DNA of 64,000 nucleotides from a virus, in the IMG/VR virus record IMGVR_UViG_3300031669_000007, positions 28,631 through 92,630 of that record; one strand, given 5' to 3'. Below, one piece after another: positions 32,389 through 39,742 of the stretch. Both the position numbers and the translations under genes were made by a program. How positions within the stretch are numbered: the first letter of the stretch is position 1; every line of letters begins with the position of its first letter. The notes below the pieces were generated by a model. The model saw only the letters and a list, made by a program, of their open reading frames with translations, searched no databases and had not been told where the DNA came from.

Positions 32389-32615
32389 CTGCTGTGCCTT
32401 AATAAGAATAAAGTAGCATCTTCGTCATTTTGAAAATATACGCTAGAATAGCTAGATGTGTATTCAAGATTGCCTTGATATTTTATATTGAACCAAGAAA
32501 TCACAAATGAATATACCTCGGCGTTAGAAAAATCTTTACCCGCAACAATATCACATTCTCGACTGAATTCATTTATAATTTTGTTAAGATCAAAGTTAGT
32601 AATTTTTGTCCCCAT
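32385..32615 (-). CDS. FxLRW-array protein
   Basis: The protein has 76 residues, started one base after the upstream stop; a longer frame reaching 32687 would overlap that gene and was rejected. Opens MGTKITNFDLNKIINEFSRE; contains SWFNIKYQGNLEYTSS, strand SVYFQN and signature DEDATLFLLRHSR, with His in place of Trp. Confidence 0.7.
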   Translation of the reverse strand: MGTKITNFDLNKIINEFSRECDIVAGKDFSNAEVYSFVISWFNIKYQGNLEYTSSYSSVYFQNDEDATLFLLRHSR

Positions 32616-32616
32616 C

Positions 32617-32784
32617 TTATGACCACCGTAATAAAAATAAAGTCGCGCCTTGTTCACTCTCAAAATACCAATCTTTACCACAAGCAATAAATGTATCTCT
32701 CCCGAAGTTTTTTATTGCCCATTGATATGCTGTATGCCAGGATGTATTATCCCACAATGACAAACCAGAAACAACGTGTATCAT
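32617..32784 (-). CDS. FxLRW-array protein, shortest copy
   Basis: A 55-residue gene fills the gap between two array members. It reads MIHVVSGLSLWDNTSWHTAY, then QWAIKNFGRDTFIACGKDWY and ends FESEQGATLFLLRWS. The stop is one base before the next ATG, and the start is two bases from the upstream stop, as elsewhere in the array. It seems to be the minimal version of the fold: one helix, two strands, one signature helix. Confidence 0.75.
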   Translation of the reverse strand: MIHVVSGLSLWDNTSWHTAYQWAIKNFGRDTFIACGKDWYFESEQGATLFLLRWS

Positions 32785-32785
32785 A

Positions 32786-33028
32786 CTAACTCCATTTCAG
32801 TAAGAACATAACAAGATCTGAGTCAGTTGCAAATTCCAACGATACTGTTTCTATCCAGGATGTACCGATTCCTTCATGCAGCACTCTATTTACCTTTACA
32901 CTGTTTTCTTTTTCCATATATTTAATGTGGTCGTCTGGCACAAGGTGATAATACTGATGTCCGCCCTCATTTCTATAAGCGTTTCGAAACGGAGTAGATA
33001 TCTTTTCGATGGGGATTACTATGCTCAT
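32786..33028 (-). CDS. FxLRW-array protein
   Basis: The protein has 80 residues opening MSIVIPIEKISTPFRNAYRN. Contains HLVPDDHIKYMEKE, a strand pair WIETVSLEFATD and ending SDLVMFLLKWS. ATGA-coupled to the zinc-finger gene, making it the first member of the main run. Confidence 0.7.
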   Translation of the reverse strand: MSIVIPIEKISTPFRNAYRNEGGHQYYHLVPDDHIKYMEKENSVKVNRVLHEGIGTSWIETVSLEFATDSDLVMFLLKWS

Positions 33029-33723
33029 ACTTTGGCCTCTATCAACACAGATTTAATAAACTCGGTGTCGGCAACATAGTCTTTGAATTTGCGATTCCAA
33101 AAGTCTGGGTCAATAAATCTGAAGATCAATGTGACTTGTTCTTCGTTTAGTCCAGATAAGAATGCTATGCCGCTATCGCAGTTATATAGAATCCACGGAG
33201 AGATACGACCATTGACTATCATATTGCATATCTTATTGGGTGCGCCTTCTCGGAAGATATTGTTAAACTGTTTGTCTGTATCGTCTGCCCAGTTCTGCAT
33301 CTCAGTGAATGAACGCTCTAATGCATCATTGGGATGTTCTTTACGCAGATAGTCGTGTAAGTATTCGTCGTAGAACGATTCCTTCGTCCATTGATCTAAC
33401 TTTTTGTTTTCTTTAATGATCCACGCAATAAACATAGGCACATTGATTGCGCGTATTTGCACCAAGTATTGACCAAACTTAACAAATGCAGAATAGTATG
33501 GCGAATCTACAAAGTCGGCATAGGTTTTGGTCTTTGCTGATCCCTGTGTCATCTCATAGAATTTGAGATATGCTTGCATACCAAGTCTTACTCCTGATTC
33601 GTTCTCTTGCTGATATCTGCGTTTCTTTTCACACATATGAACAGACAGCGTAGAGAGTTTTCTAAAACTCTTCTCGCAGTATTTACAAGTATATTTTTCT
33701 ACTGTTGCTTCAATATTTGCCAT
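33025..33723 (-). CDS. C2H2/C2HC zinc-finger protein
   Basis: The protein has 232 residues. N-terminal zinc finger YTCKYCEKSFRKLSTLSVHM then C (CxxC...HxxxC). The remainder is helical with conserved aromatic blocks (GMQAYLKFYEMTQGS, FVDSPYYSAFVKFG). I recall similar long zinc-finger proteins in T4-like phages without function. The finger suggests DNA binding, perhaps transcriptional control of the accessory array it precedes. This is an inference from position. Confidence 0.65.
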   Translation of the reverse strand: MANIEATVEKYTCKYCEKSFRKLSTLSVHMCEKKRRYQQENESGVRLGMQAYLKFYEMTQGSAKTKTYADFVDSPYYSAFVKFGQYLVQIRAINVPMFIAWIIKENKKLDQWTKESFYDEYLHDYLRKEHPNDALERSFTEMQNWADDTDKQFNNIFREGAPNKICNMIVNGRISPWILYNCDSGIAFLSGLNEEQVTLIFRFIDPDFWNRKFKDYVADTEFIKSVLIEAKV

Positions 33724-33953
33724 ACTTTATTCATTTCCATGTAGTCTACAACACAAACAAACCTATCTTCTGAAAGTTGTTTGACCGGCAACAGCCCATA
33801 AAAAATATATTCCCCGTTATCAACAATACTAGCTTTCTTCCCCAGACTTATTCCATTACTTCTTACTGTGAACGCAGAGAATATTGCTTGCTTGTCAACA
33901 TAAGAACACACTGGCAAACTCTCTACATCAAGATCCACTTTAGTAGTTGTCAT
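33699..33953 (-). CDS. Hypothetical protein
   Basis: The protein has 84 residues with beta-type pattern (AIFSAFTVRSNGISLGKK, EYIFYGLLPVKQL). It overlaps the zinc-finger gene by 25 bases and is the first gene after a 167-base spacer. It lacks the array signature. Function unknown. Confidence 0.6.
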   Translation of the reverse strand: MTTTKVDLDVESLPVCSYVDKQAIFSAFTVRSNGISLGKKASIVDNGEYIFYGLLPVKQLSEDRFVCVVDYMEMNKVWQILKQQ

Positions 33954-34018
33954 TTGATACTAGTCTTTTCTAGTTGTTTCCACATAGCTGAGTATCTTCC
34001 GAAGAAGATCAACAAAAA

Positions 34019-34132
34019 ATGTTAGATGTTCGAGCAACTCGAAAAGGTGCTGCTGGAGATGCAGCAAGAAAAGAGTTAGAACAAAAAAGAATTCTTGAAG
34101 AAATTAGATCAAGAAATCGATCAAGAAATTGA
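34019..34132 (+). CDS. Very small basic plus-strand ORF, doubtful
   Basis: In the 33954-34120 spacer the plus strand holds a 37-codon frame, MLDVRATRKGAAGDAARKEL to RSRNRSRN. It is helical and highly charged, and the 3' part is built of near repeats (gatcaagaaat). The ribosome site is weak (AAGAAG) and no promoter is visible. It could be a remnant of a larger plus-strand gene. No minus-strand gene fits this spacer. Confidence 0.3.
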   Translation: MLDVRATRKGAAGDAARKELEQKRILEEIRSRNRSRN

Positions 34133-34378
34133 TGATTCATCTTCTCTCATGAGAATCCAGATACCAAGAATTGCACGAATTATAAATACAACTAATGCAG
34201 CAAGTGGACTAAAAATAATAGCAACTACTGCATAAAAAATACAGTTAAGTAAAAATTTAGTTGATGATTTTAAAGGGAAAATGCTTGGTTGTTCTTTAAT
34301 GATTTCGAATACTTCTGCTATTATAAAGAAAAGAATTAAAGCAACAAAAACGGAAAGAACTGAATAAAGTGCTGACAT
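34121..34378 (-). CDS. Small integral membrane protein (late)
   Basis: The protein has 85 residues with a hydrophobic N-terminal helix (about 3-25, SVFVALILFFIIAEVF) and a second long hydrophobic stretch (about 45-78) that may hold two segments. The tail is acidic. An exact late promoter lies 28 bases before the ATG and AAGGAG precedes it, so it is late. Small late membrane proteins include holins and lysis regulators; topology alone cannot assign one. Confidence 0.65.
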   Translation of the reverse strand: MSALYSVLSVFVALILFFIIAEVFEIIKEQPSIFPLKSSTKFLLNCIFYAVVAIIFSPLAALVVFIIRAILGIWILMREDESSIS

Positions 34379-34405
34379 TAGTGACTCCTTAAAATTATGT
34401 AATAG

Positions 34406-34413
34406 TATTTATA
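34406..34413 (-). promoter_or_regulatory. T4-type late promoter TATAAATA
   Basis: Exact octamer on the minus strand; it overlaps the last codons of the gene upstream and gives a 22-base leader for the membrane-protein gene at 34121-34378. It creates a late unit inside an otherwise early block. Confidence 0.75.
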
Positions 34414-34591
34414 CAAGTGTATCTGACCATTTTTTTAAATATTCAAGTTTCTCCGTTCTTCTCTGCTCTATCTCCGGGTACTTAAGAATACAAAACTCTT
34501 TTATCTGTTTGAGCATATCTGCCAGTGCTTCGTCTGTCTCTGCCAATGCAACAATTTCTTCAACCTCTGATGTTGTAAATATTTTCCCCAT
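34409..34591 (-). CDS. TD-repeat family small helical protein
   Basis: The protein has 60 residues. The core LAETDEALADMLKQIKEFCI is shared in pattern with the next gene (34592) and with 35687: (A)xTDxxxxxLLxxxxxYYxL. Probably two helices. No function known. Confidence 0.6.
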   Translation of the reverse strand: MGKIFTTSEVEEIVALAETDEALADMLKQIKEFCILKYPEIEQRRTEKLEYLKKWSDTLV

Positions 34592-34789
34592 TTAACCTGG
34601 TCCTGGATAGTCTGTTCCTTTAATTGCTGGTTGTCGATATCTCGGTGAACCTTTGAGAACATAATATACCTCGGCCTTATCCAAGAGTTCTTTCATTGCG
34701 GGATCAGTTTCTGCAAGTTGCATGATTCCCTTCATGGTGTTTATTCTCTTTTGTTCTTTTTTTACCCAACCATCAATCCATGTTGCCAT
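34592..34789 (-). CDS. TD-repeat family small helical protein
   Basis: The protein has 65 residues with the family core LAETDPAMKELLDKAEVYYV after a basic helix (WVKKEQKRINTMKG), and a Pro/Gly-rich tail. It abuts both neighbours without a gap. Confidence 0.6.
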   Translation of the reverse strand: MATWIDGWVKKEQKRINTMKGIMQLAETDPAMKELLDKAEVYYVLKGSPRYRQPAIKGTDYPGPG

Positions 34790-35262
34790 TATCCAAGTTC
34801 TTTCTTAATCTGTTCTTTAGTCATTCCTAAATCTACGGCCAACTTTTTAATATCTGCCGCTGTGTTTAGATTTGCCATTAGAGTAATGTCCTCTGCCTTC
34901 ATTGTTGGATACATCTTTACTAAAAACTTTTCTGCCTTGTTGTTTGCTGCTGCCTTCTTAGGCGCTGCTAACCACTGATGATTTTGATTGCCCATACCAG
35001 GAGAAATCGTTGATGCTGCGAGCCAGTTCAGTTTATCGTGTGCTTTTTTGATATCAAAAAAGTTTTTGTTCAATCGCAAGTTAGTCGACTGTAGATAATA
35101 TTGCTGTAGTTCAGGAATACCGCTCACGCTTGAACCATATCGTATCATCAAGAAAGTGCTGAACTTTTTCTTTTCCTCATCTGTGAGACTATCGTAGAAC
35201 TCGCGGTCTTTTGAATCAAGAGCCCGCATCTCTGATGCTACGCTAAGTCTATCAATTGCCAT
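34789..35262 (-). CDS. Possible gp62-like clamp-loader small subunit
   Basis: The protein has 157 residues. The block YYLQSTNLRLNKNFFDI, then AHDKLNWLAASTISP and HQWLAAPKK recalls the N-x-x-F-W-D-L-x-K-x-H-P-x-L-Q-W-L pattern of T4-like gp62 proteins. The C-terminal ADIKKLAVDLGMTKEQIKKE looks like a small helical domain. Resemblance is weak, no gp44 partner is in the window, and a general unknown protein is equally likely. It lies between two small-gene families. Confidence 0.45.
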   Translation of the reverse strand: MAIDRLSVASEMRALDSKDREFYDSLTDEEKKKFSTFLMIRYGSSVSGIPELQQYYLQSTNLRLNKNFFDIKKAHDKLNWLAASTISPGMGNQNHQWLAAPKKAAANNKAEKFLVKMYPTMKAEDITLMANLNTAADIKKLAVDLGMTKEQIKKELG

Positions 35263-35455
35263 CTTTTATCACATCCAAAAGTGTTCCGTTTTTTCTAAAT
35301 CTGTCGATGAATATGTGGTCTCTTGAGTAATATGTCTTCAGCCATATAGTTTCGTCTTCGCTCATATATGTTGGTAACCAAGCAAAGCGTTTCTTCCATG
35401 GATGCCACTCTTCTATTTTTCTTGCTTCAAACACGTCTGCCCAATCTAATCCCAC
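35252..35455 (-). CDS. WxKxFAxLP-family small protein
   Basis: The protein has 67 residues and is one of five tandem relatives. Conserved points: HPWKKRFAWLPTYM, a W/Y-rich strand IWLKTYYSRD and the ending NGTLLDVIKDGN. The pattern suggests a small beta-hairpin domain with a final amphipathic helix. Function unknown. Confidence 0.65.
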   Translation of the reverse strand: MGLDWADVFEARKIEEWHPWKKRFAWLPTYMSEDETIWLKTYYSRDHIFIDRFRKNGTLLDVIKDGN

Positions 35456-35703
35456 CGTCTTACTCCAATAACAAAACTATCGTCGTAACTATCGTTTGTT
35501 GTGCTCAGAACATTTAATAGTGTTCCATATTCACTGCTAACTGGGCCGCGTACCGATAACCACAACCAAGACTTTCGTCGATATATCCTCTTTCCCCACA
35601 CCCAGCTATTATCAATCAATCTAACTGGTCGCCAAGCATACCATTCTCTCCACCCGGTATAAACTCGCTCAAATGGCATTGGCCAATTATCCGCCGCCAT
35701 CAT
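35446..35703 (-). CDS. WxKxFAxLP-family small protein, most diverged copy
   Basis: The protein has 85 residues. WREWYAWRPVRLIDN aligns with the family start and YGTLLNVLSTTND with its end; between them lies VWGKRIYRRKSWLWLSV. The C-terminal 20 residues are extra. It overlaps the next gene by nine bases. Confidence 0.62.
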   Translation of the reverse strand: MMAADNWPMPFERVYTGWREWYAWRPVRLIDNSWVWGKRIYRRKSWLWLSVRGPVSSEYGTLLNVLSTTNDSYDDSFVIGVRRWD

Positions 35704-35869
35704 TTCCTCCGTTATCTTTCTCTTCGAGAAGCCGGTAATACATTATACACTGATTGAGAAGATCTGTCAAGCCTTCATCTGTCTGCGCCCTGGTGTGAAT
35801 GGCGTCCCACAGCTTTCTTTCGCCAGATGTCGTTGGTCTAAAAGTTTCCATAAGATTTATCCTCCCCAC
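35687..35869 (-). CDS. TD-repeat family small helical protein
   Basis: The protein has 60 residues. Core AQTDEGLTDLLNQCIMYYRL matches 34409 and 34592, followed by a Gly/Asn/Asp tail. The DNA for GLTDLLNQCIMYY doubles as a sigma70 promoter. It sits among the WxKxFAxLP genes, so the two families are interleaved. Confidence 0.6.
   Translation of the reverse strand: MGRINLMETFRPTTSGERKLWDAIHTRAQTDEGLTDLLNQCIMYYRLLEEKDNGGNDGGG
35742..35770 (-). promoter_or_regulatory. Perfect sigma70 early promoter inside a gene
   Basis: On the minus strand TTGACA (35770-35765), a 17-base spacer and TATAAT (35747-35742) match consensus exactly. It lies within the coding region of 35687-35869 and would start transcripts near 35735, feeding the genes at 35446 and below, including the FxLRW array. 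Confidence 0.8.
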
Positions 35870-36087
35870 GCTTGTGATTCTCCGATGTTATTATTTTCTA
35901 CTGTTTTAATCACATCAAGTATTGTGCCGTATTCCCAACCCCAGTCTATACCATTTACATATCGTTGTCTACGGTAAATACTTTTGAACCAATACCTATC
36001 GCCGTTTATTTTAACAGGCAATATAGCAAAATGTTTTTGCCACTGCCCTCTCAGATCAGGTATATTGCCGTCGGGAAACATGCTCAT
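35857..36087 (-). CDS. WxKxFAxLP-family small protein
   Basis: The protein has 76 residues. WQKHFAILPVKINGDRYWF, SIYRRQRYV and YGTILDVIKTVENN give the clearest version of the family pattern. ATGA-coupled to the gene upstream. Confidence 0.68.
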   Translation of the reverse strand: MSMFPDGNIPDLRGQWQKHFAILPVKINGDRYWFKSIYRRQRYVNGIDWGWEYGTILDVIKTVENNNIGESQAWGG

Positions 36088-36299
36088 TGTTCGTTGCTTT
36101 TTATTAAGTCAAGAAGTGTTCCATACTGAACATTGTAAAACTCTCCTCGTATTATTTCATATCGTCTGTAAACAGTCGTGAACCAATACTTTTGTCCATC
36201 TATATACACGGGTTTCAGGGCAAAATACTTCTTCCATTTGGTCTTTGGTGGGTATGCAAGGTTATTTGATGCCCCATCTCCCCAAGATTCCATGCTCAT
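36084..36299 (-). CDS. WxKxFAxLP-family small protein
   Basis: The protein has 71 residues. WKKYFALKPVYIDGQKYWF, TVYRRYEII and YGTLLDLIKSNEQ. About half its residues match the copy at 35857, showing recent duplication. ATGA overlaps on both sides. Confidence 0.68.
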   Translation of the reverse strand: MSMESWGDGASNNLAYPPKTKWKKYFALKPVYIDGQKYWFTTVYRRYEIIRGEFYNVQYGTLLDLIKSNEQ

Positions 36300-36481
36300 C
36301 CTCCATCTCCCTTTATCATATCAAACAGTGTTCCACGATCAAGATAACTACAGTATAGATTGTATCCTTGACGCTCATAGTATGACTTAAACCACACTAT
36401 GCCATTCTTTGTTTTTTTGGGTAAGAAGGCAAATTTCTTTGTCCATGGTTCCCATCTGATTCTTGTCTTATATTTTCCCAT
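36296..36481 (-). CDS. WxKxFAxLP-family small protein
   Basis: The protein has 61 residues. WEPWTKKFAFLPKKTKNGIV, WFKSYYERQGY and RGTLFDMIKGDGG. It is the first of the five tandem copies. An in-frame stop directly upstream excludes a longer start. Confidence 0.66.
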   Translation of the reverse strand: MGKYKTRIRWEPWTKKFAFLPKKTKNGIVWFKSYYERQGYNLYCSYLDRGTLFDMIKGDGG

Positions 36482-36573
36482 AATTGTTTATCTCTTTGAT
36501 CGAGTTGCACTTGCTTCACTCGTGGCCAGAAACCATCGTCTGAATCAACCGTGTCTTTTTCTGGATATGCCAT
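36397..36573 (-). CDS. Small ORF overlapping a WxKxFAxLP gene, doubtful
   Basis: A 58-codon frame starts one base after the upstream stop (MAYPEKDTVDSDDGFWPRVK) and overlaps the next gene by 85 bases. It fills an otherwise empty 93-base gap. The second half is Gln/Asn/Arg-rich and antisense-like in quality, and the ribosome site is weak. Treat as possible only. Confidence 0.3.
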   Translation of the reverse strand: MAYPEKDTVDSDDGFWPRVKQVQLDQRDKQLWENIRQESDGNHGQRNLPSYPKKQRMA

Positions 36574-36574
36574 T

Positions 36575-37081
36575 TTACCAAGCGTGTTGATAGTTTACTA
36601 CTTCGCTTTGACGCGAAATATCTTTTACAAAAAACGCGCACAGTGGCTTTTCAACATTTTCTTTCAGCGGCACTGCGAGCATCTGCCCGGGTTTTAGTTT
36701 AGGGAAGAACCACTTTACATCCTGGTAGATATCAATGACTTCTACTGGCATGAATGTTGGACTGTATCCTTCTAATGGATTAAATGTGAATACACTGAAG
36801 CCACGATCATTAATGCTGGTTAATGGCACGACTTCTAAGTCGCCCAAGTCGGGTTCCCCAATAAGTATTTGCCAATCAACAGGCATACGAATAACATCTT
36901 CTCCGATACGCAATACAAGCGCCGGACTGTTAAAGCTTTCCAAGAAGATTAGCGGAATAAAAAAGTAATCTGGGTCTTTTGGGTTGCTATTGTCAAAAAT
37001 GCAAAAGCGTAGGTCATCTACTTCATCTGGCACTTGGTCCATACTGAAGGCTTTATTTTCTAAGGTTAGAATTCGCAGAAT
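36575..37081 (-). CDS. Conserved T4-like protein, non-ATG start likely
   Basis: The first ATG is at 37042 (155 residues, MDQVPDEVDDLRFCIFDNSN). The frame stays open for 13 more codons reading LRILTLENKAFS to an AGGAG ribosome site, next to ATT and CTG codons at 37081 and 37078. That extension is protein-like, so the real start may be one of these. Blocks PKDPDYFFIPLIFLESFN, DVKWFFPKLKPGQMLAVPL and FFVKDISRQSE are familiar to me from T4-like genomes, without function. It neighbours the uvsW locus. Confidence 0.65.
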   Translation of the reverse strand: MLRILTLENKAFSMDQVPDEVDDLRFCIFDNSNPKDPDYFFIPLIFLESFNSPALVLRIGEDVIRMPVDWQILIGEPDLGDLEVVPLTSINDRGFSVFTFNPLEGYSPTFMPVEVIDIYQDVKWFFPKLKPGQMLAVPLKENVEKPLCAFFVKDISRQSEVVNYQHAW

Positions 37082-37093
37082 GTTCTCCTTTTA

Positions 37094-37101
37094 TATAAAT
37101 A
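37094..37101 (+). promoter_or_regulatory. T4-type late promoter TATAAATA (plus strand)
   Basis: Exact octamer 30 bases before the HNH ATG at 37132, with an AGGAA ribosome site in the leader. It drives the plus-strand HNH gene alone. Confidence 0.75.
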
Positions 37102-37131
37102 GTTATATCAGTTAAAATTTTAGGAACCGAT

Positions 37132-37953
37132 ATGTATCTGCAAAACAAATATACTACATGTTATTATAACATCATAAACAAAGCAAAGTCAAGAAAGAAT
37201 ATAACCGAATATACCGAAATTCATCATATAATACCGAAATCTCTTGGTGGCGATAATTCTCCTGAAAACTTGGTTAGACTGACTGCACGAGAACATTTTA
37301 TTTGTCATTTACTTTTACCCAAAATGCTTGAAGGTAAAAATAAACGAAGCATGTCTTTTGCTATCTGGTCAATGATGAACTTAGATCATTCAAATAGTAG
37401 GCAACGATATAAGGTAAATTCTCATTTATATAATCTTCTTAAAAAGAAAGTTTCAATTGCCTTATCAGAATTACATAAAGGCAAAGTTGTTTCTAATGAA
37501 ACACGAGAGAAACAATCTAAGGCACGAAAAGGAAAAGAAAGTCCCAACAAAAACAAGCCAATGAAAGAAACGCAAAAAGAAAAATTAAGAGAATTAATTG
37601 CTAAAAAAGGAAAAAGAACATTAAGCAATAATCCTAATGCAAAATCAACTATTGTAAATAGTATGACATATGGTTCTAAATTAGAGGCGTGTGCTTCTCT
37701 TAAAATATCTAAATATAAACTTGATTGCATACTATCCGGAATAGACCGATCAACAAAGGGCAAAAAACAAAGTCCAGAACATATTGCCAAAAGAATTGCG
37801 CCGTTGCGTGGTAGAAAACAATCTATTGAGTCGTGCCAAAAAATGAAAGAGGGGCATAAAAGTAGAGAATACATAATATGTGAATATTGTGGTATATCTT
37901 TTTCAAAACAAAATTATATTAGATGGCACGGCAATAAATGCAGAAATAAGTAA
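37132..37953 (+). CDS. HNH homing endonuclease with NUMOD3 and zinc finger
   Basis: The protein has 273 residues. The HNH core lies at the N-terminus: IHHIIPKSLGGDNSPENLVR then LTAREHFICHLLL. NUMOD3-like repeats follow (ARKGKESPNKNKP) and a helix-turn-helix-like region near 185-210 (SKLEACASLKISKYKLDCIL, NUMOD1-like). A C-terminal CEYCG...HGNKC finger ends it, like that of 916-1563. It lies on the opposite strand, three bases past the uvsW C-terminal half. A truncated relative flanks the other side of the locus. Confidence 0.85.
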   Translation: MYLQNKYTTCYYNIINKAKSRKNITEYTEIHHIIPKSLGGDNSPENLVRLTAREHFICHLLLPKMLEGKNKRSMSFAIWSMMNLDHSNSRQRYKVNSHLYNLLKKKVSIALSELHKGKVVSNETREKQSKARKGKESPNKNKPMKETQKEKLRELIAKKGKRTLSNNPNAKSTIVNSMTYGSKLEACASLKISKYKLDCILSGIDRSTKGKKQSPEHIAKRIAPLRGRKQSIESCQKMKEGHKSREYIICEYCGISFSKQNYIRWHGNKCRNK

Positions 37954-37955
37954 AA

Positions 37956-38807
37956 CTACTTACTCTTTGCTTGCCAATCTATTTTTTCTACTGAATACTT
38001 ATATTCTGCTTCTGTGTAGTATTTCTTCCGCACAGTTAGGTGTCGTTTGCTGAACTTACAGGTTGAAGTTACGTCGTAGATGTTAACTGAGTCTTTGTCG
38101 TGCGCTAATCGCAAACCGCGACCGATAGATTGAATAACACGAACGAATGATTTCCCTGGTTCTATTAGCACCACATTAAATAATCTTGGCACGTTGATAC
38201 CAACAGCGGCGATGCCATAAGTGCAGATTGTTATTGTATTATTTTCTGTTGCAATAGAGGCGTATTGTTCTTTTCTATCGTCGGCCTTTGTCTGGCTATT
38301 CATAAAGACTGCGCCAGGCATACATGCTGCCATTGCTTTTCCTGGCTCAACTCGATCAATTAGAACAAGAGTATTTCCTGTTTTGCTAATTTCCACAATC
38401 ATTTCTACCATCTTGTGCTGTCTGTCTACGTTAGTAAGAAGATATTTTAGCTCATCTTGATACTTAGGATACTCGCCATAATCAATCAATTGTTTGACAT
38501 AAACGTGGCAGTTTGATAGAATACCTTTCTCTTGCAGTTCACTGGCTTTAACTGTGCCAATAACTTCTCCAACAGAAACCTGTAGAGAGCGTTTCTCAAA
38601 TTCCTCTTTTGGAATCGTTCCAGTAATTGCCCAACGGATTGGAATACGGGCTGCTGGTCCAGTCATAAGTGATAGTAGAGCATCTGCCTTAAGACCGTGG
38701 CAATTTGATACCACTAATCCATTTGCCACATAGTTGTGATTTTCTTTAACGTGTAGATTATACGTCATTGGCGTTTTTTCAATTAGTGTTTTTTTGATTA
38801 CTTTCAT
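37956..38807 (-). CDS. uvsW: UvsW helicase C-terminal half fused to split-intein C part
   Basis: The first 35 residues are the C-terminal fragment of a split intein: MTYNLHVKENHNYVANGLVV ending in SN before C36 (blocks F and G). After the junction comes CHGLKADALL, the second half of the DECH box. Helicase motifs follow: AITGT (60-64), a fold with LVLIDR, and QSIGRGLR (226-233). Trans-splicing with the N half would give a 489-residue helicase, close to T4 UvsW (503). UvsW unwinds R-loops and branched DNA and drives late replication. The ATG overlaps the stop of the endonuclease gene. Confidence 0.9.
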   Translation of the reverse strand: MKVIKKTLIEKTPMTYNLHVKENHNYVANGLVVSNCHGLKADALLSLMTGPAARIPIRWAITGTIPKEEFEKRSLQVSVGEVIGTVKASELQEKGILSNCHVYVKQLIDYGEYPKYQDELKYLLTNVDRQHKMVEMIVEISKTGNTLVLIDRVEPGKAMAACMPGAVFMNSQTKADDRKEQYASIATENNTITICTYGIAAVGINVPRLFNVVLIEPGKSFVRVIQSIGRGLRLAHDKDSVNIYDVTSTCKFSKRHLTVRKKYYTEAEYKYSVEKIDWQAKSK

Positions 38808-39700
38808 TTAATACCTCTTATTTTTTCTTTAACATCTTCCGGCAAATCAGATGCAAGCAAAGCATACATATTCTCTTTAAGGTATTTCTGTGTGATTACT
38901 AAATACTGACCGCTATTTTCCGCAGCCCACTTCTCCGCCCACACTTTCTTTGCCTTAAATTTTTCATCGTATGTATGCTCAACTGGCTTAACCTCAATTA
39001 ATGTATTGGTTATCGGATCATAAAAATCTACGATATAAATTTTTTCTTTTCCATCTAACCAATAACTAATACGAACTGTTTCATATTCATATGTTGGATT
39101 TAATGCGAACCAGGCTGCTTCCCACGAACTTCTAAATTTCTTTCCCTTATATTCAACTTGCCAATGTGTTCCACTGTTTCGTATATTAGGAGTAAATTTT
39201 CCAGTCTTAATATTTTCCTTCATCTTGTCAGATGCTCGTTGCCGTTCTTCTTCAGTCGGGCTATATCCAAACATCGGGTTACCTTCTCCAGTTTTTTGCT
39301 GACTATACTTCATCAGTCGAGTATCAGTCTCTTTAGTAAGTCCTTTGTTCCAAGGATCTTTTTCTTTGTGCCATTCTTGATTTTTGCCAGATTCTCTTGC
39401 TTTTCTTAAATTTTCTTTAGCAATTTTTCTTATCTGCGGATTTTTCTTTTGGCAAATTATACCGCCAACTTTGGCTAATTGTGATTTATGCTGTTTGATG
39501 TATTCCTTACTAATGGCTATATCAGTGTGATAGGCCAGATCCATATTCCAACCAGATGCCAATCTTCTCTTGAACTGACCTACTTTATTTGGTGTGTCTA
39601 AGACTATCCCGTTAGATAATATTGTATATTTTTGAGAATATTGATCAACTCTAATTGTAAATCCTGCTATTTCTAATCGATTATTCCAAATAGTGTTCAT
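38804..39700 (-). CDS. Homing endonuclease between the uvsW halves (NUMOD3 + PD-(D/E)XK/Vsr-like)
   Basis: The protein has 298 residues. NUMOD3-type motifs DPWNKGLTKET and GEGNPMFGYSPTEEERQRAS lie at about 115-155. The C-terminal nuclease has E194 (SSWEAAW), D225 (YIVDFYDP) and E236/K238 (LIEVKP), the PD-(D/E)XK layout of Vsr-like homing enzymes. Such enzymes are known from fractured phage genes where they sit between split-intein halves. It has its own late promoter and is ATGA-coupled to the downstream uvsW half. Confidence 0.85.
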   Translation of the reverse strand: MNTIWNNRLEIAGFTIRVDQYSQKYTILSNGIVLDTPNKVGQFKRRLASGWNMDLAYHTDIAISKEYIKQHKSQLAKVGGIICQKKNPQIRKIAKENLRKARESGKNQEWHKEKDPWNKGLTKETDTRLMKYSQQKTGEGNPMFGYSPTEEERQRASDKMKENIKTGKFTPNIRNSGTHWQVEYKGKKFRSSWEAAWFALNPTYEYETVRISYWLDGKEKIYIVDFYDPITNTLIEVKPVEHTYDEKFKAKKVWAEKWAAENSGQYLVITQKYLKENMYALLASDLPEDVKEKIRGIK

Positions 39701-39723
39701 AATGTATCTGCCTTTAGTGTATG

Positions 39724-39731
39724 TATTTATA
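39724..39731 (-). promoter_or_regulatory. T4-type late promoter TATAAATA
   Basis: Exact octamer on the minus strand between the two uvsW halves, giving an 18-base leader with AAAGG for the endonuclease. It also supplies late transcription to the C-terminal uvsW half. Confidence 0.8.
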
Positions 39732-39742
39732 GTAGATACACA

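Noticed and set aside
37422-37874. Open minus-strand frame of 150 codons
   Set aside because: Antisense to the HNH gene at 37132, whose motifs and promoter are clear.
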